From Bacteroidota bacterium (GTDB lineage: Bacteria; Bacteroidota; Bacteroidia; UKL13-3): DNA of 7,101 bases. Positions 1 through 6,702 of this stretch are shown here, one piece after another; position 1 is the stretch's first letter; each line of letters starts with the position of its first letter. The notes under the pieces are model-generated. The model ran no database searches and was not told where the DNA came from. It saw only the letters and a program-made list of their open reading frames with translations. The position numbers and the translations under genes were made by a program. The stretch is taken from the NCBI GenBank assembly GCA_018883485.1, contig VEQB01000116.1, positions 1 to 7,101 on the forward strand, in the 5' to 3' direction.

Positions 1-1199
1 TTACCCGCCGAAGCAATAGAGGCACGCAATAAATCTGCATGATCGTGTACTGCTTTAATTACGTTTACAAAGAAACTTAAGAACTGTAAATTGTTGGCAG
101 GGTCTTTAGTAGGTGCTAATAAATTGGTTCCAGTATTGGTAATTAAACTCCAGTTATTGTGTTTGCCACTTCCGTTTACGCCAGCAAATGGCTTCTCGTG
201 CAACAATACTTTAAAGCTATGTCGTTTGGCCACTTTCTCCATCACATCCATTAATAATTGGTTGTGGTCTATGGCTAAATTTACTTCTTCAAAATTTGGC
301 GCACACTCAAATTGCGAAGGCGCAACCTCATTATGTCTCGTTTTTAATGGAATACCCAACTTATAACATTCGGTCTCAAAATCTACCATAAAATCGTGCA
401 CACGTGGCGGAATTGAGCCAAAGTAATGGTCTTCTAATTGCTGTCCTTTTTCTGGCGATAGACCAATTAAAGTGCGGCCAGTAAGCATTAAATCTGGACG
501 TGCAATTACCATTGCTTCGTCTACCAAGAAATATTCTTGTTCTATACCTAACGAGGCATAAGCCTTAGTTACATTTTTATCGAAATAAGATGAAGAAACA
601 TTAACTACTGCTTTTTCTACCGCATGTAAGGCTTTTAACAAAGGAGCTTTATAATCTAGTGCTTCACCTGTATAAGACACAAAAATGGTTGGAATACATA
701 AAGTTTTTCCATTAGAACCTTCCATAATAAAAGCAGGAGAAGAAGGGTCCCAAGCGGTATAACCTCTGGCTTCAAAAGTATTGCGAATGCCGCCATTAGG
801 AAAGCTAGAAGCATCTGGCTCTTGCTGAACCAAGGCGCTGCCACTAAATTTTTCTACAGAACCTCCATCTTCGGTAGGCTCAAAGAAAGAATCGTGCTTC
901 TCTGCTGTTGCGCCAGTAAGTGGTTGAAACCAATGCGTATAATGGCTAACACCCTTACTCATAGCCCAGGCCTTCATACCGCTAGCCACTTGGTCGGCAA
1001 CATTGCGGTCTATTTTTTGACCATTTTTTATAGCATTAGAAACTGCATTAAACGCTTCCTTGCTAAGGAATTGTTTCATAGCATTTTCATTAAAAACATT
1101 GGTGTTAAAATAATCAGATATCTTTTCTGAAGGTGGGGTAACACTCACGGTTTTTCTGGCTTGAACCGTGTCGAGAGCTTTGGAACGTAATGTTAGCAT
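1..1199 (-). CDS. glnN: Type III glutamine synthetase, N-terminal part (3' end cut by window edge)
   Basis: Glutamine synthetase makes glutamine from glutamate, ammonia and ATP in the cytoplasm; type III enzymes are common in Bacteroidota and much longer than the type I enzyme. The window shows the first 399 residues with no stop before base 1; the family is usually a little over 700 residues, so about half is missing. Visible family marks are the GSIII N-terminal region (for example YTHWFQPLTG at 87-96 and EARGYTAWDPSSPAFI at 143-158), the active-site segment GIEQEYFLVD (218-227), NGSGKHNNWS (342-351) and the start of the ASIASAG segment (393-399). The start is the ATG at 1197-1199, which gives the family's expected N-terminus and lies just downstream of a TATATTTG element. 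It is probably transcribed alone, since 126 bp separate it from the phosphatase gene upstream. Identification is secure; the symbol is by analogy. Confidence 0.96.
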   Translation of the reverse strand, partial: MLTLRSKALDTVQARKTVSVTPPSEKISDYFNTNVFNENAMKQFLSKEAFNAVSNAIKNGQKIDRNVADQVASGMKAWAMSKGVSHYTHWFQPLTGATAEKHDSFFEPTEDGGSVEKFSGSALVQQEPDASSFPNGGIRNTFEARGYTAWDPSSPAFIMEGSNGKTLCIPTIFVSYTGEALDYKAPLLKALHAVEKAVVNVSSSYFDKNVTKAYASLGIEQEYFLVDEAMVIARPDLMLTGRTLIGLSPEKGQQLEDHYFGSIPPRVHDFMVDFETECYKLGIPLKTRHNEVAPSQFECAPNFEEVNLAIDHNQLLMDVMEKVAKRHSFKVLLHEKPFAGVNGSGKHNNWSLITNTGTNLLAPTKDPANNLQFLSFFVNVIKAVHDHADLLRASIASAG

Positions 1200-1223
1200 A
1201 AAGCAGTTGATTTTTAATGGCCG

Positions 1224-1231
1224 CAAATATA
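1224..1231 (-). promoter_or_regulatory. Candidate promoter -7 element of the glutamine synthetase gene
   Basis: On the minus strand this reads TATATTTG, an exact match to the Bacteroidota -7 consensus TAnnTTTG. It ends 24 bases before the ATG at 1199, giving a short leader without a Shine-Dalgarno sequence. The -33 element is weak: the best candidate is TTC instead of TTG, 21 bases upstream of the -7 element. The gene's own promoter is therefore likely but not certain. I see no clear nitrogen-responsive operator in the 126 bp gap, nor a convincing terminator for the upstream gene. Confidence 0.5.
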
Positions 1232-1325
1232 GGTGTATGTAAATTTTATTATGAATATTTAGTGCACAAAAAATTGACAAATGTTTAAGTGGCGCCAAAA
1301 CAGCGAAAACCTGGCTAGTATTTCT

Positions 1326-2237
1326 TTAATAACTTAGCAGAATACCTTCTTTTAAGGCGTAATGGCTTGCAATAATTTGGGTTGAACCTAAATTTTCAAT
1401 GGCTATTTGCATTAAACAGGTGGCGGCCACAATCATATCTACTCTAAAATCTACTAGGCCTTTAAGCTGCGTTCTTTGGGCAATCGTGCTATTTTGTATT
1501 AAGTTGCTAAATAGCGCTACTTGGTTCAAACCGATATTGCTTGCATGTTTACTTAATAGCTCTGGTGCTTGGTTTAAATCCTCTGTTAATACTTCTCTTA
1601 GGGTATCAAAACTACCCGCAGCGCCTATGAGATAAGGAGATTGATAAGTGACTTGTTGCTGCCAAACGGGTTCAAGCATTTTTACGATATAGGCATTTAA
1701 CTCCTTTAATTCTTGGGCAGTGGCTGGGTTCGAAAGTGGAAATTTATCTATGAGTCGGGCAGCGCCTATTTCAAAACTTTGTTTCCAAATAATGTTGTTT
1801 TGTTGGCCCAAAATAAATTCTACGCTACCGCCGCCAATGTCCATTACCCAAAGTGGTTGGGCAGGGAAAGGGAAGGAATGTTGCACACCGCGGTAAATTA
1901 ATTCGGCTTCGCGCTTGCCATCAATACTTTTTACCTCAATGCCAAAACGGGAGTCTATTTCTGCTAAAAAATCATTGCCATTGCTGGCATTTCTAATGGC
2001 AGAGGTGCCAATGGCAAGGGTGCGTTTAACTTTGTGTTCTGCAATATGCACGGCAAAAATTTCAATAGCAGCCATACCTCTAGCCCAAGCTTCGGGAGTA
2101 ATAATGCCTTTGTTAATGCCGCCACTTCCTATCTTAACAGGGATTTGTAGTTGCAAAACCTCATCAATACAAGCTGCCTCAACCTCTGCAATCAACAAGT
2201 GAAAGGTATTGGTACCTAAATCAATAACAGCCCTCAT
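1326..2237 (-). CDS. ppx: Ppx/GppA-family phosphatase (exopolyphosphatase-like), 303 aa
   Basis: Members of this family hydrolyse inorganic polyphosphate from the chain end, or pppGpp to ppGpp. Sequence alone does not decide which applies here. The fold is the actin/Hsp70-like ASKHA ATPase type. Visible motifs are the first phosphate loop IDLGTNTFHLLIAE (5-18), GTSAIRNA (77-84), GKREAEL (107-113), whose Glu110 I align with the catalytic Glu of E. coli Ppx, the second phosphate loop DIGGGSVE (133-140), GAAGSFDTL (205-213) and the C-terminal segment ASHYALKEGIL (290-300). It is the short two-domain form common in Bacteroidota and lacks the HD-like C-terminal domains of the roughly 500-residue E. 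coli enzyme. I chose the ATG at 2235-2237, giving MRAVIDLG; the TTG one codon upstream is less likely. It lies 77 bp downstream of the E2 gene in the same direction and may be co-transcribed with it, as no good promoter is visible in the gap. Confidence 0.9.
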   Translation of the reverse strand: MRAVIDLGTNTFHLLIAEVEAACIDEVLQLQIPVKIGSGGINKGIITPEAWARGMAAIEIFAVHIAEHKVKRTLAIGTSAIRNASNGNDFLAEIDSRFGIEVKSIDGKREAELIYRGVQHSFPFPAQPLWVMDIGGGSVEFILGQQNNIIWKQSFEIGAARLIDKFPLSNPATAQELKELNAYIVKMLEPVWQQQVTYQSPYLIGAAGSFDTLREVLTEDLNQAPELLSKHASNIGLNQVALFSNLIQNSTIAQRTQLKGLVDFRVDMIVAATCLMQIAIENLGSTQIIASHYALKEGILLSY

Positions 2238-2287
2238 CAATAAATTTTAACTATAAAATAGCTTTAAACTACTGTCCAATTGTCTTT

Positions 2288-2315
2288 TGCTAGTTGCCAG
2301 AAGCCAGTAGCCAAT
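2288..2315. repeat. Four-unit tandem heptamer repeat between E2 and phosphatase genes
   Basis: Four consecutive 7-base units read TGCTAGT, TGCCAGA, AGCCAGT and AGCCAAT on the plus strand, following the pattern (T/A)GC(C/T)A(G/A)(T/A). The last base of the array is the final base of the E2 stop codon on the minus strand. The units are imperfect, so this may be an eroded copy of a dispersed intergenic repeat. No stable hairpin is obvious, so I do not call it a terminator. Confidence 0.5.
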
Positions 2316-3562
2316 TAAACCAACATCTTAACCGGATTTTCCAACAAGTCTTTTAAAGTTTGAAGAAAGGCAGAACCTGTAGCACCATCTACCACGCGGT
2401 GATCGCAGCTTAGAGTTACCTTCATTACTTGGGCAATTTTCATTTCGCCGTTTTGGGCAATTACTGTTTCCTTGGCTGCACCTACTGCCAAAATACAGGC
2501 ATCTGGCGGATTAATAATTGCGGTAAACTCATCTATACCAAACATCCCAAGGTTAGAGATGGTAAAGGTATTTCCTTCGAATTCGTTGGGTTGTAATTTT
2601 TTATTTTTGGCTTTTTCGGCCAATTGTTTCACCTCCACACTAATGTGAGAAAGCGATTTGTTATCTGCAAATTTTACTACGGGCACAATTAATCCATCTT
2701 CTATAGCAACCGCTACACCCACGTGGATATGCTGGTTGTAGCGAATTTTATCTCCCAACCAGCTAGAATTTACATGAGGGTTTTTGCGTAAACTTAAGGC
2801 AACGGCTTTAACAATTAAATCGTTCACACTAATTTTTACCTCGCTAAACTCGTTCATTTGTTTGCGGGCTGCAATGGCGTTGTCCATCACAATGCTCATA
2901 GTTAAGTAGAAGTGAGGGGCGGTATGTTTGCTTTCGCCTAGTCTGCGCGCTATAGCCTTGCGCATTTGGCTAACAGGCACTTCGGTAAAACTTTCGCTGG
3001 CAACAATTTGCGGCAAAGCAATTGGGGCAGCCGCTTTGGCAGAAGAGGTGCTTGTTGCAGGCGTAAAATTCTCTACATCACGTTTTACAATGCGGCCATT
3101 ATCGCCACTGCCTGGCACTAAGCTTATGTCTATTCCCTTTTCTTTGGCCAAAGATTTGGCTAAAGGAGAAGCCTTAAGGCGCGAATCTGTAACAGTTTGC
3201 GCCCCTTGTTCTGCAACAGTTGGAGCAGCAGGAGCCGTGTTAGCAGGAGCAACTGGGGCTGTTTCGGTTGCCGCTGCGGGAGCTGCGGCTGGACTAGCAG
3301 CTAGCAAAGCGCTAATGTCTTCTCCTGCGTTGCCTACAATGGCAATTAGGGCATCAACTGGCACAGAGCCTCCAGCCGGAATACCAATATGCAAAAGAGT
3401 GCCTTTTACAAAGTTCTCAAGTTCCATGGTAGCTTTGTCGGTTTCTACTTCAGCCAGAATTTCTCCTGGTTTAATTGCATCACCAACATTTTTTAACCAC
3501 GATACAATCACCCCTTCGGTCATGGTATCACTCATTTTGGGCATTCTAATTACTTCGGCCAT
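2315..3562 (-). CDS. aceF: Pyruvate dehydrogenase complex E2, dihydrolipoamide acetyltransferase, 415 aa
   Basis: This is the core subunit of pyruvate dehydrogenase. It takes the acetyl group from E1 on a swinging lipoyl arm and passes it to CoA, linking glycolysis to acetyl-CoA. Domains in order: one lipoyl domain (about 2-78) with lipoylated Lys43 in ETDKATME; an Ala/Pro-rich flexible linker (about 88-125); a peripheral E1/E3-binding domain (about 128-166, RLKASPLAKSLAKEKGID then GRIVKRDVE); a second linker; and the catalytic domain (about 195-415), with the active-site motif DHRVVDG giving His388 and Asp392. The MPKMSDTMTEG start and ETDKATME context resemble the mitochondrial/alphaproteobacterial PDH type more than 2-oxoglutarate or branched-chain E2. 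The length fits a one-lipoyl E2. The ATG at 3560-3562 is the natural start. No E1 or E3 gene is in the window, so they must lie elsewhere. A strong promoter match precedes it. Confidence 0.96.
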   Translation of the reverse strand: MAEVIRMPKMSDTMTEGVIVSWLKNVGDAIKPGEILAEVETDKATMELENFVKGTLLHIGIPAGGSVPVDALIAIVGNAGEDISALLAASPAAAPAAATETAPVAPANTAPAAPTVAEQGAQTVTDSRLKASPLAKSLAKEKGIDISLVPGSGDNGRIVKRDVENFTPATSTSSAKAAAPIALPQIVASESFTEVPVSQMRKAIARRLGESKHTAPHFYLTMSIVMDNAIAARKQMNEFSEVKISVNDLIVKAVALSLRKNPHVNSSWLGDKIRYNQHIHVGVAVAIEDGLIVPVVKFADNKSLSHISVEVKQLAEKAKNKKLQPNEFEGNTFTISNLGMFGIDEFTAIINPPDACILAVGAAKETVIAQNGEMKIAQVMKVTLSCDHRVVDGATGSAFLQTLKDLLENPVKMLV

Positions 3563-3588
3563 TTCGTTCTGCGTTTTTTTGCGAGTTG

Positions 3589-3618
3589 CAAAAATATTCT
3601 TTATTGATTATGTAACAA
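3589..3618 (-). promoter_or_regulatory. Promoter of the E2 gene, Bacteroidota type
   Basis: On the minus strand a TTG (3616-3618) is followed after 19 bases by TATTTTTG (3589-3596). This matches the Bacteroidota promoter pattern of TTG at -33 and TAnnTTTG at -7 with a 17-23 base spacer. The -7 element ends 26 bases before the E2 ATG, leaving a short leader without a Shine-Dalgarno sequence. The promoter means E2 is not simply read through from the upstream operon. Confidence 0.65.
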
Positions 3619-3658
3619 GTTTTAAAAGCAGAAGTAAAGGAAAATTACGAAAAAGTGC

Positions 3659-3678
3659 GAAATTTCATTTTAAATTTC
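3659..3678 (-). terminator. Weak AT-rich hairpin at the end of the envelope operon
   Basis: A perfect 7-base inverted repeat, GAAATTT and AAATTTC with a 6-base loop, overlaps the stop codon of the barrel gene at 3677. Reading on the minus strand it is followed four bases later by TTTTT. This has the layout of an intrinsic terminator and sits where one is expected, before the E2 promoter. The stem holds only one G-C pair, so it would be weak and could be chance in AT-rich DNA. Confidence 0.25.
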
Positions 3679-4438
3679 ATCTTTTTACTCCAAAGGATAC
3701 CAAAGAGTATCCAATACCAAAACTCCACCAAAGTTTGCCTTGGTAAATCCAATCATATTTAACGCCATTTTGAGAGTTAAGTAGGTCTGAACCACAAAAT
3801 ATTCCTACTTGGGCATTGCCTATTTCTGCCACTATACCAAGAGCGGGTGTAAAAGCCAAAACATCCAATGGCTTTGCTAATTTACCTGAAGTAGAGAAGC
3901 TATCCAAGGATACAGAGCTTAACCCCATTCCAAGTAAGATATCTACGCCTAGTTGCTTTTCCTTATCAAGGTTTCTTCTCAGTCCAAAGGTGCTACCCAC
4001 TGTAAAATCTTTGGAGAAATCAAAAGGTTTTGACCGCACTTTTATAGGTGTGTATACGCTTCCAAAAACTAAATCATAATCTGAGCTTCCTAATGGAAAT
4101 GCTTTGAATTCAAACTGAAATTTTGTGATTAAATAGTAATTGTAAGAAGTATAATCACCTGTTGAAATTGTTTTCTTTTGATTTCTATTTTCTGAAACAA
4201 AAAATCTTATTATATAAAAATCACCTTTGGCATCAACCAAAAGGAATTTCGAATTAGGGGGCGCTACTAATTCTATAGAATCTATTTTCTTCCCATTGAT
4301 GGTGCATTTTTGGATAGGACATTCTACAGCAAATTTGTATTGATATTGCTTTTTAGTGAAGTTAGCTTGGCTGTAAGTTAAAAATGGGAATACCAAATAG
4401 AGTGAAATTAGGAGAGGCCTAATCAAAAAGTATCTCAT
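3677..4438 (-). CDS. Probable outer-membrane beta-barrel protein, 253 aa
   Basis: I do not recognise a named family. The first 24 residues are a signal peptide (basic start, hydrophobic 8-20, then TYSQ). The middle (about 30-140) is rich in beta-prone segments and has two cysteines (40 and 45). The last 110 residues look like amphipathic strands: FTVGSTFGLRR (145-155), LGVDILLGMGLSSVSL (163-178), FTPALGIVAEIG (196-207), AQVGIFCGSDLL (209-220) and LWWSFGIGYSLVSF (236-249). These alternate polar and hydrophobic residues with Gly and aromatic residues, as in small Bacteroidota outer-membrane proteins. I chose the ATG at 4436-4438 because it directly precedes the signal peptide; an upstream in-frame start at 4573 would add 45 residues lying inside the previous gene. 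The chosen start overlaps the previous gene by 20 bp, suggesting translational coupling. It is the last gene of the cluster. Barrel topology is inferred. Confidence 0.75.
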   Translation of the reverse strand: MRYFLIRPLLISLYLVFPFLTYSQANFTKKQYQYKFAVECPIQKCTINGKKIDSIELVAPPNSKFLLVDAKGDFYIIRFFVSENRNQKKTISTGDYTSYNYYLITKFQFEFKAFPLGSSDYDLVFGSVYTPIKVRSKPFDFSKDFTVGSTFGLRRNLDKEKQLGVDILLGMGLSSVSLDSFSTSGKLAKPLDVLAFTPALGIVAEIGNAQVGIFCGSDLLNSQNGVKYDWIYQGKLWWSFGIGYSLVSFGVKR

Positions 4439-4811
4439 AGTACAAATCTGATTCAGAAATTTTGTACCGGCCAGTTTTAATGGCATGCAACTGCCCATCT
4501 GGAAGTTCAATTTCTGCTTGATTAGGTACCAAAAAAAAGCCTGTGGCAAAATATGTGAAAAAGTCTTTCTCACTAATTGATGTTTTGTGAAATTTTAAAC
4601 TGAATATTTGTTCGGATCTAGTAAAAGAAATCAGAGAATAATTTGGCTTTAGTTCCCATTTGTCTGCAGTTTGTTCAGAAAGTTTCAGGAAGAATGAACC
4701 ATCATGGTTTTTTGTTAAAAAACAAACTAACGTATTGCTAGTTTGTGAGGTAAATAGCAGGTAAGTTACTAGAATAAAGAAAAAGCATTTTATCGAGAAT
4801 CTGCGGTCCAT
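4419..4811 (-). CDS. Small exported protein of unknown function, 130 aa
   Basis: Not recognised. The N-terminus MDRRFSIKCFFFILVTYLLF has two Arg followed by a long hydrophobic run (about 9-21), so it is a signal peptide or an N-terminal membrane anchor. There is no lipobox of the usual form: Cys9 is too early and Cys30 lies beyond the hydrophobic run. The remaining 100 residues alternate beta-prone and polar stretches, for example LPDGQLHAIKTGRYKI (103-118), and look like a small periplasmic or surface domain. It overlaps the thioredoxin-fold gene upstream by 22 bp and the barrel gene downstream by 20 bp, so its expression is probably tied to both. Those overlaps and the export signal are the main reasons to call it real. 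A role as partner of either neighbour is only an inference. Confidence 0.75.
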   Translation of the reverse strand: MDRRFSIKCFFFILVTYLLFTSQTSNTLVCFLTKNHDGSFFLKLSEQTADKWELKPNYSLISFTRSEQIFSLKFHKTSISEKDFFTYFATGFFLVPNQAEIELPDGQLHAIKTGRYKISESDLYYEILFD

Positions 4812-5968
4812 TGTTCTAAGAATGCTTTAAGTTCTTCGTAAATTGTTTCATCAAAACCTTCAAATTTTTTGATGATTACGCCGTCTTCTATGAATACAAA
4901 ACTTGGGTAACTGTTTACAAGAAAATTGTTTGTTTGAATTCTGGGAATAGCATAATTTGATTTTTCAATATTCCTTATTTGGGTATAGCTTTTTAATTTA
5001 TCAGGGTTTCCACCATCTATTGGGTTCATTTTAATAAATGAAACTTTTTTACTCGAAAATTTATTTTCCAAGTCCATTAAAAAGGGAAAGCTTTTTAAAC
5101 ATGGAAGACAGCCAATAAACCAAAGATCGATAAGGAATTTTCCTTTAGTAAAATCTAATAAATTTGAGTCATTAAGGCTAAAATCGAAGACCTTAATTGT
5201 TTTAATTTTGCCTGAATATAAACTAGTGTCCAAAGTGTGTTTCTCAACAGGCGTTTGTGAAAACGAATGTACAGCCATTTCAACCTTTGATTTCTGATAA
5301 ATAAACTCTTTCCTTGCTTCTTCCGAGTTGAATGAGGCTTGGTCTATAAATGAGCCTCTAATCATAGTGTCTAGTTCCTCAACAATATCTACAGTATAAT
5401 ATCCCCTATGAAGAAAATCTCCTACAGAGATGAAATAGGAATAACGCAGGGTGTTAGAATATTCATCCTTAAATGGTTTAATTCCAAATTCACGACATAC
5501 TACATCTTTTATAATTGTATCCTTTGGATTTAAGACAAAACTGCTACTAAACGAAGTATCTAAAAATTCTCCAAGTATTCTTTTTACTACTATGGATTTT
5601 CTTCCTATACTATTTTCGTATTGAAATACGGGCTCGTGCATTAGTTTAAAGCTTGATTCTAAATAGTTTATCTCATAAGTTGAAATAGAATCGTGAATTT
5701 GAATTATAGCAAATACTTTTTGATCGTTACTAAACCTTCTTAAAAATAGAAAACTATCACCCTCTGTTTTAATCAATGTAAATGGAATTTTAGTAATTTC
5801 ATTTGATCCAATTGACCTAGAAAATAAATTACCACTTAAATTAAATGATTTGTATTTCATTAAATTTAAAATTGCGTTATTTTTTAGTTGTTGAATTTCA
5901 TCTTTTTGAGCAATTGATTTAAAGCAAAAAAATATTGAAATAAGGCAAAAGGTGATAGTTTTAAACAT
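4790..5968 (-). CDS. Exported TlpA-like thioredoxin-fold protein with large N-terminal region, 392 aa
   Basis: A secreted thiol-disulfide oxidoreductase-like protein. Residues 1-20 form a signal peptide (hydrophobic 4-15, cleavage likely after SIA, before Gln21). The C-terminal third (about 258-388) is a thioredoxin fold of the TlpA/ResA/AhpC-TSA type: a beta strand KFLIDLWFIG leads into the CxxC motif Cys287-Leu-Pro-Cys290, and a cis-Pro loop NSYPSFVFI places Pro355 opposite it. The CLPC motif is complete, so it should be redox active. Residues 21-255 form a large region I do not recognise, mostly beta-prone, with only one further cysteine (Cys158); Bacteroidota often join such N-terminal regions to TlpA domains. 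The start ATG at 5966-5968 is 5 bp after the stop of the Cys-rich gene, and the 3' end overlaps the next gene by 22 bp. It may reduce or isomerise disulfides in the Cys-rich neighbour; that is inferred from position only. Confidence 0.88.
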   Translation of the reverse strand: MFKTITFCLISIFFCFKSIAQKDEIQQLKNNAILNLMKYKSFNLSGNLFSRSIGSNEITKIPFTLIKTEGDSFLFLRRFSNDQKVFAIIQIHDSISTYEINYLESSFKLMHEPVFQYENSIGRKSIVVKRILGEFLDTSFSSSFVLNPKDTIIKDVVCREFGIKPFKDEYSNTLRYSYFISVGDFLHRGYYTVDIVEELDTMIRGSFIDQASFNSEEARKEFIYQKSKVEMAVHSFSQTPVEKHTLDTSLYSGKIKTIKVFDFSLNDSNLLDFTKGKFLIDLWFIGCLPCLKSFPFLMDLENKFSSKKVSFIKMNPIDGGNPDKLKSYTQIRNIEKSNYAIPRIQTNNFLVNSYPSFVFIEDGVIIKKFEGFDETIYEELKAFLEQWTADSR

Positions 5969-5973
5969 AGTAA

Positions 5974-6567
5974 TTATTGAATGGTTAAATTTCCACTTAA
6001 GCGTATAATTAAAATTGGGTCGGATGAATCAATTCCACTAATTGCTTCCGTCCATTTAATATCCTTACATTTAGTACAAACTGGTTCTGGTAAATCGTCT
6101 GAACAACAAATTTGCCAACATCCATTACCATTACTTATCTTTTCAAGGGTACATCCACCTCCACCAGTATCACATCCAGGACAATTTGGAACATACTTAG
6201 GTCCGGTACTTAAATCCGTTGAAGATCCATTAGTTAGTACTATCTTTTTATAGTATGATTGATTTTGTTTTACCTCAAGTTCCCCTGTATTTTGATCAAA
6301 AGTGTACTCATTGTTAGTTGGTAAAAAAATGTGTGAATAGGCTTTATCGCCTGTTTGAGGAGAAACATTTGTTAGTGTAACTGTGGCATTGTCATTTCCA
6401 TCATATAACACATCAATTTGGATGGTTTGAGTGGATGAGATTAGGGTTCTAAAAGTGTATACCGTTCCAGGTACATAATTAAATTGGCCAAAACTTGTAA
6501 GACCAATAAGAGTAAAGGTGCTAAGAAGTAATAATCTACTAAAAGCATTTTGAATAAATTTTTTCAT
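5974..6567 (-). CDS. Secreted protein with eight clustered cysteines, 197 aa
   Basis: Not recognised as a known family. Residues 1-27 are a clear signal peptide (MKKF, hydrophobic 12-22, cleavage likely after SFG, before Gln28). Residues 28-125 are Thr/Asn-rich and beta-prone, with no cysteine. All eight cysteines fall within 39 residues: 129, 132, 139, 150, 154, 155, 164 and 167. They include CPGC and CTKC pairs at the two ends and a CC pair in the middle, with a GGGG run (135-138) between. This could be a disulfide-knotted module or, less likely for an exported protein, a metal site made of the outer CxxC pairs. The tail (168-197) has no cysteine and ends LSGNLTIQ. It is the first gene of the cluster and lies 5 bp upstream of the thioredoxin-fold gene. 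The ATG at 6565-6567 has an A-rich leader and no Shine-Dalgarno sequence. Confidence 0.82.
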   Translation of the reverse strand: MKKFIQNAFSRLLLLSTFTLIGLTSFGQFNYVPGTVYTFRTLISSTQTIQIDVLYDGNDNATVTLTNVSPQTGDKAYSHIFLPTNNEYTFDQNTGELEVKQNQSYYKKIVLTNGSSTDLSTGPKYVPNCPGCDTGGGGCTLEKISNGNGCWQICCSDDLPEPVCTKCKDIKWTEAISGIDSSDPILIIRLSGNLTIQ

Positions 6568-6600
6568 GATTTTTGTTTTTTTTAATTTTTTGTTTTTGTT
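6568..6600 (-). promoter_or_regulatory. A-rich leader upstream of the Cys-rich gene
   Basis: The 33 bases before the ATG are, on the coding strand, almost only A with a few C and T. This is typical of Bacteroidota translation initiation regions, which use unstructured A-rich leaders in place of a Shine-Dalgarno sequence. It supports the start at 6567. No strong -7 match was found further upstream; the closest is TAAACTTG (6632-6639), one base off the consensus and without a good -33 partner. Confidence 0.4.
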
Positions 6601-6613
6601 GAATCAGCCGGAC

Positions 6614-6626
6614 TGTTTCGAAAACA
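6614..6626. promoter_or_regulatory. Small inverted repeat, possible operator
   Basis: TGTTT and AAACA flank a 3-base centre, making a near-symmetrical 13-base site about 47 bases upstream of the first gene of the envelope cluster. Short dyads like this are typical binding sites of XRE-family regulators, and such a gene lies just upstream. A dyad of this size also occurs often by chance, so the call is tentative. Confidence 0.2.
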
Positions 6627-6671
6627 AAACTCAAGTTTATTTTATGCCTTAACTATTCATTTAGTAATTAA

Positions 6672-6688
6672 ATTAATTCTTAATTAAT
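6672..6688. repeat. AT-only inverted repeat downstream of the regulator gene
   Basis: ATTAATT and AATTAAT flank a CTT centre: a perfect 7+3+7 inverted repeat 15 bases past the end of the regulator's longer frame. With only A-T pairs in the stem it would be a poor terminator. It could be a protein-binding dyad or simply a product of AT-rich sequence. Confidence 0.25.
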
Positions 6689-6702
6689 AGATATAATTAG
6701 AT

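Noticed and set aside
822..1130. A plus-strand open frame opposite the glutamine synthetase gene
   Set aside because: The minus strand here encodes conserved GSIII sequence without interruption, so this frame is a shadow.
1290..1297. Palindrome TGGCGCCA between the phosphatase and glutamine synthetase genes
   Set aside because: An 8-base palindrome with no loop or T tract is not a terminator, and a single short palindrome is not enough to call an operator.
1399..2202. Three plus-strand open frames opposite the phosphatase gene
   Set aside because: They lie entirely within the Ppx/GppA gene, whose motifs are intact on the other strand.
2241..2287. A promoter for the phosphatase gene
   Set aside because: TATTTTAT and TAGTTTAA resemble the -7 element, but each misses the conserved TTTG; co-transcription with E2 is as likely.
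2928..3746. A 272-codon open frame on the plus strand
   Set aside because: It runs antisense to the well-identified E2 gene through its Ala/Pro-rich linker, where low stop-codon density on the opposite strand is expected. Its translation is low-complexity Ala/Ser-rich and resembles no known protein.
4439..4573. A 45-codon upstream extension of the barrel gene
   Set aside because: It would place a signal peptide in the middle of the protein and would lie inside the preceding gene. The ATG at 4438 directly before the signal peptide is more sensible.
5974..6567. Double-glycine leader peptide or bacteriocin precursor
   Set aside because: The Gly4 run is in the middle of a 197-residue protein with a normal Sec signal peptide, not at the end of a short leader. 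No transporter with a C39 peptidase is nearby.
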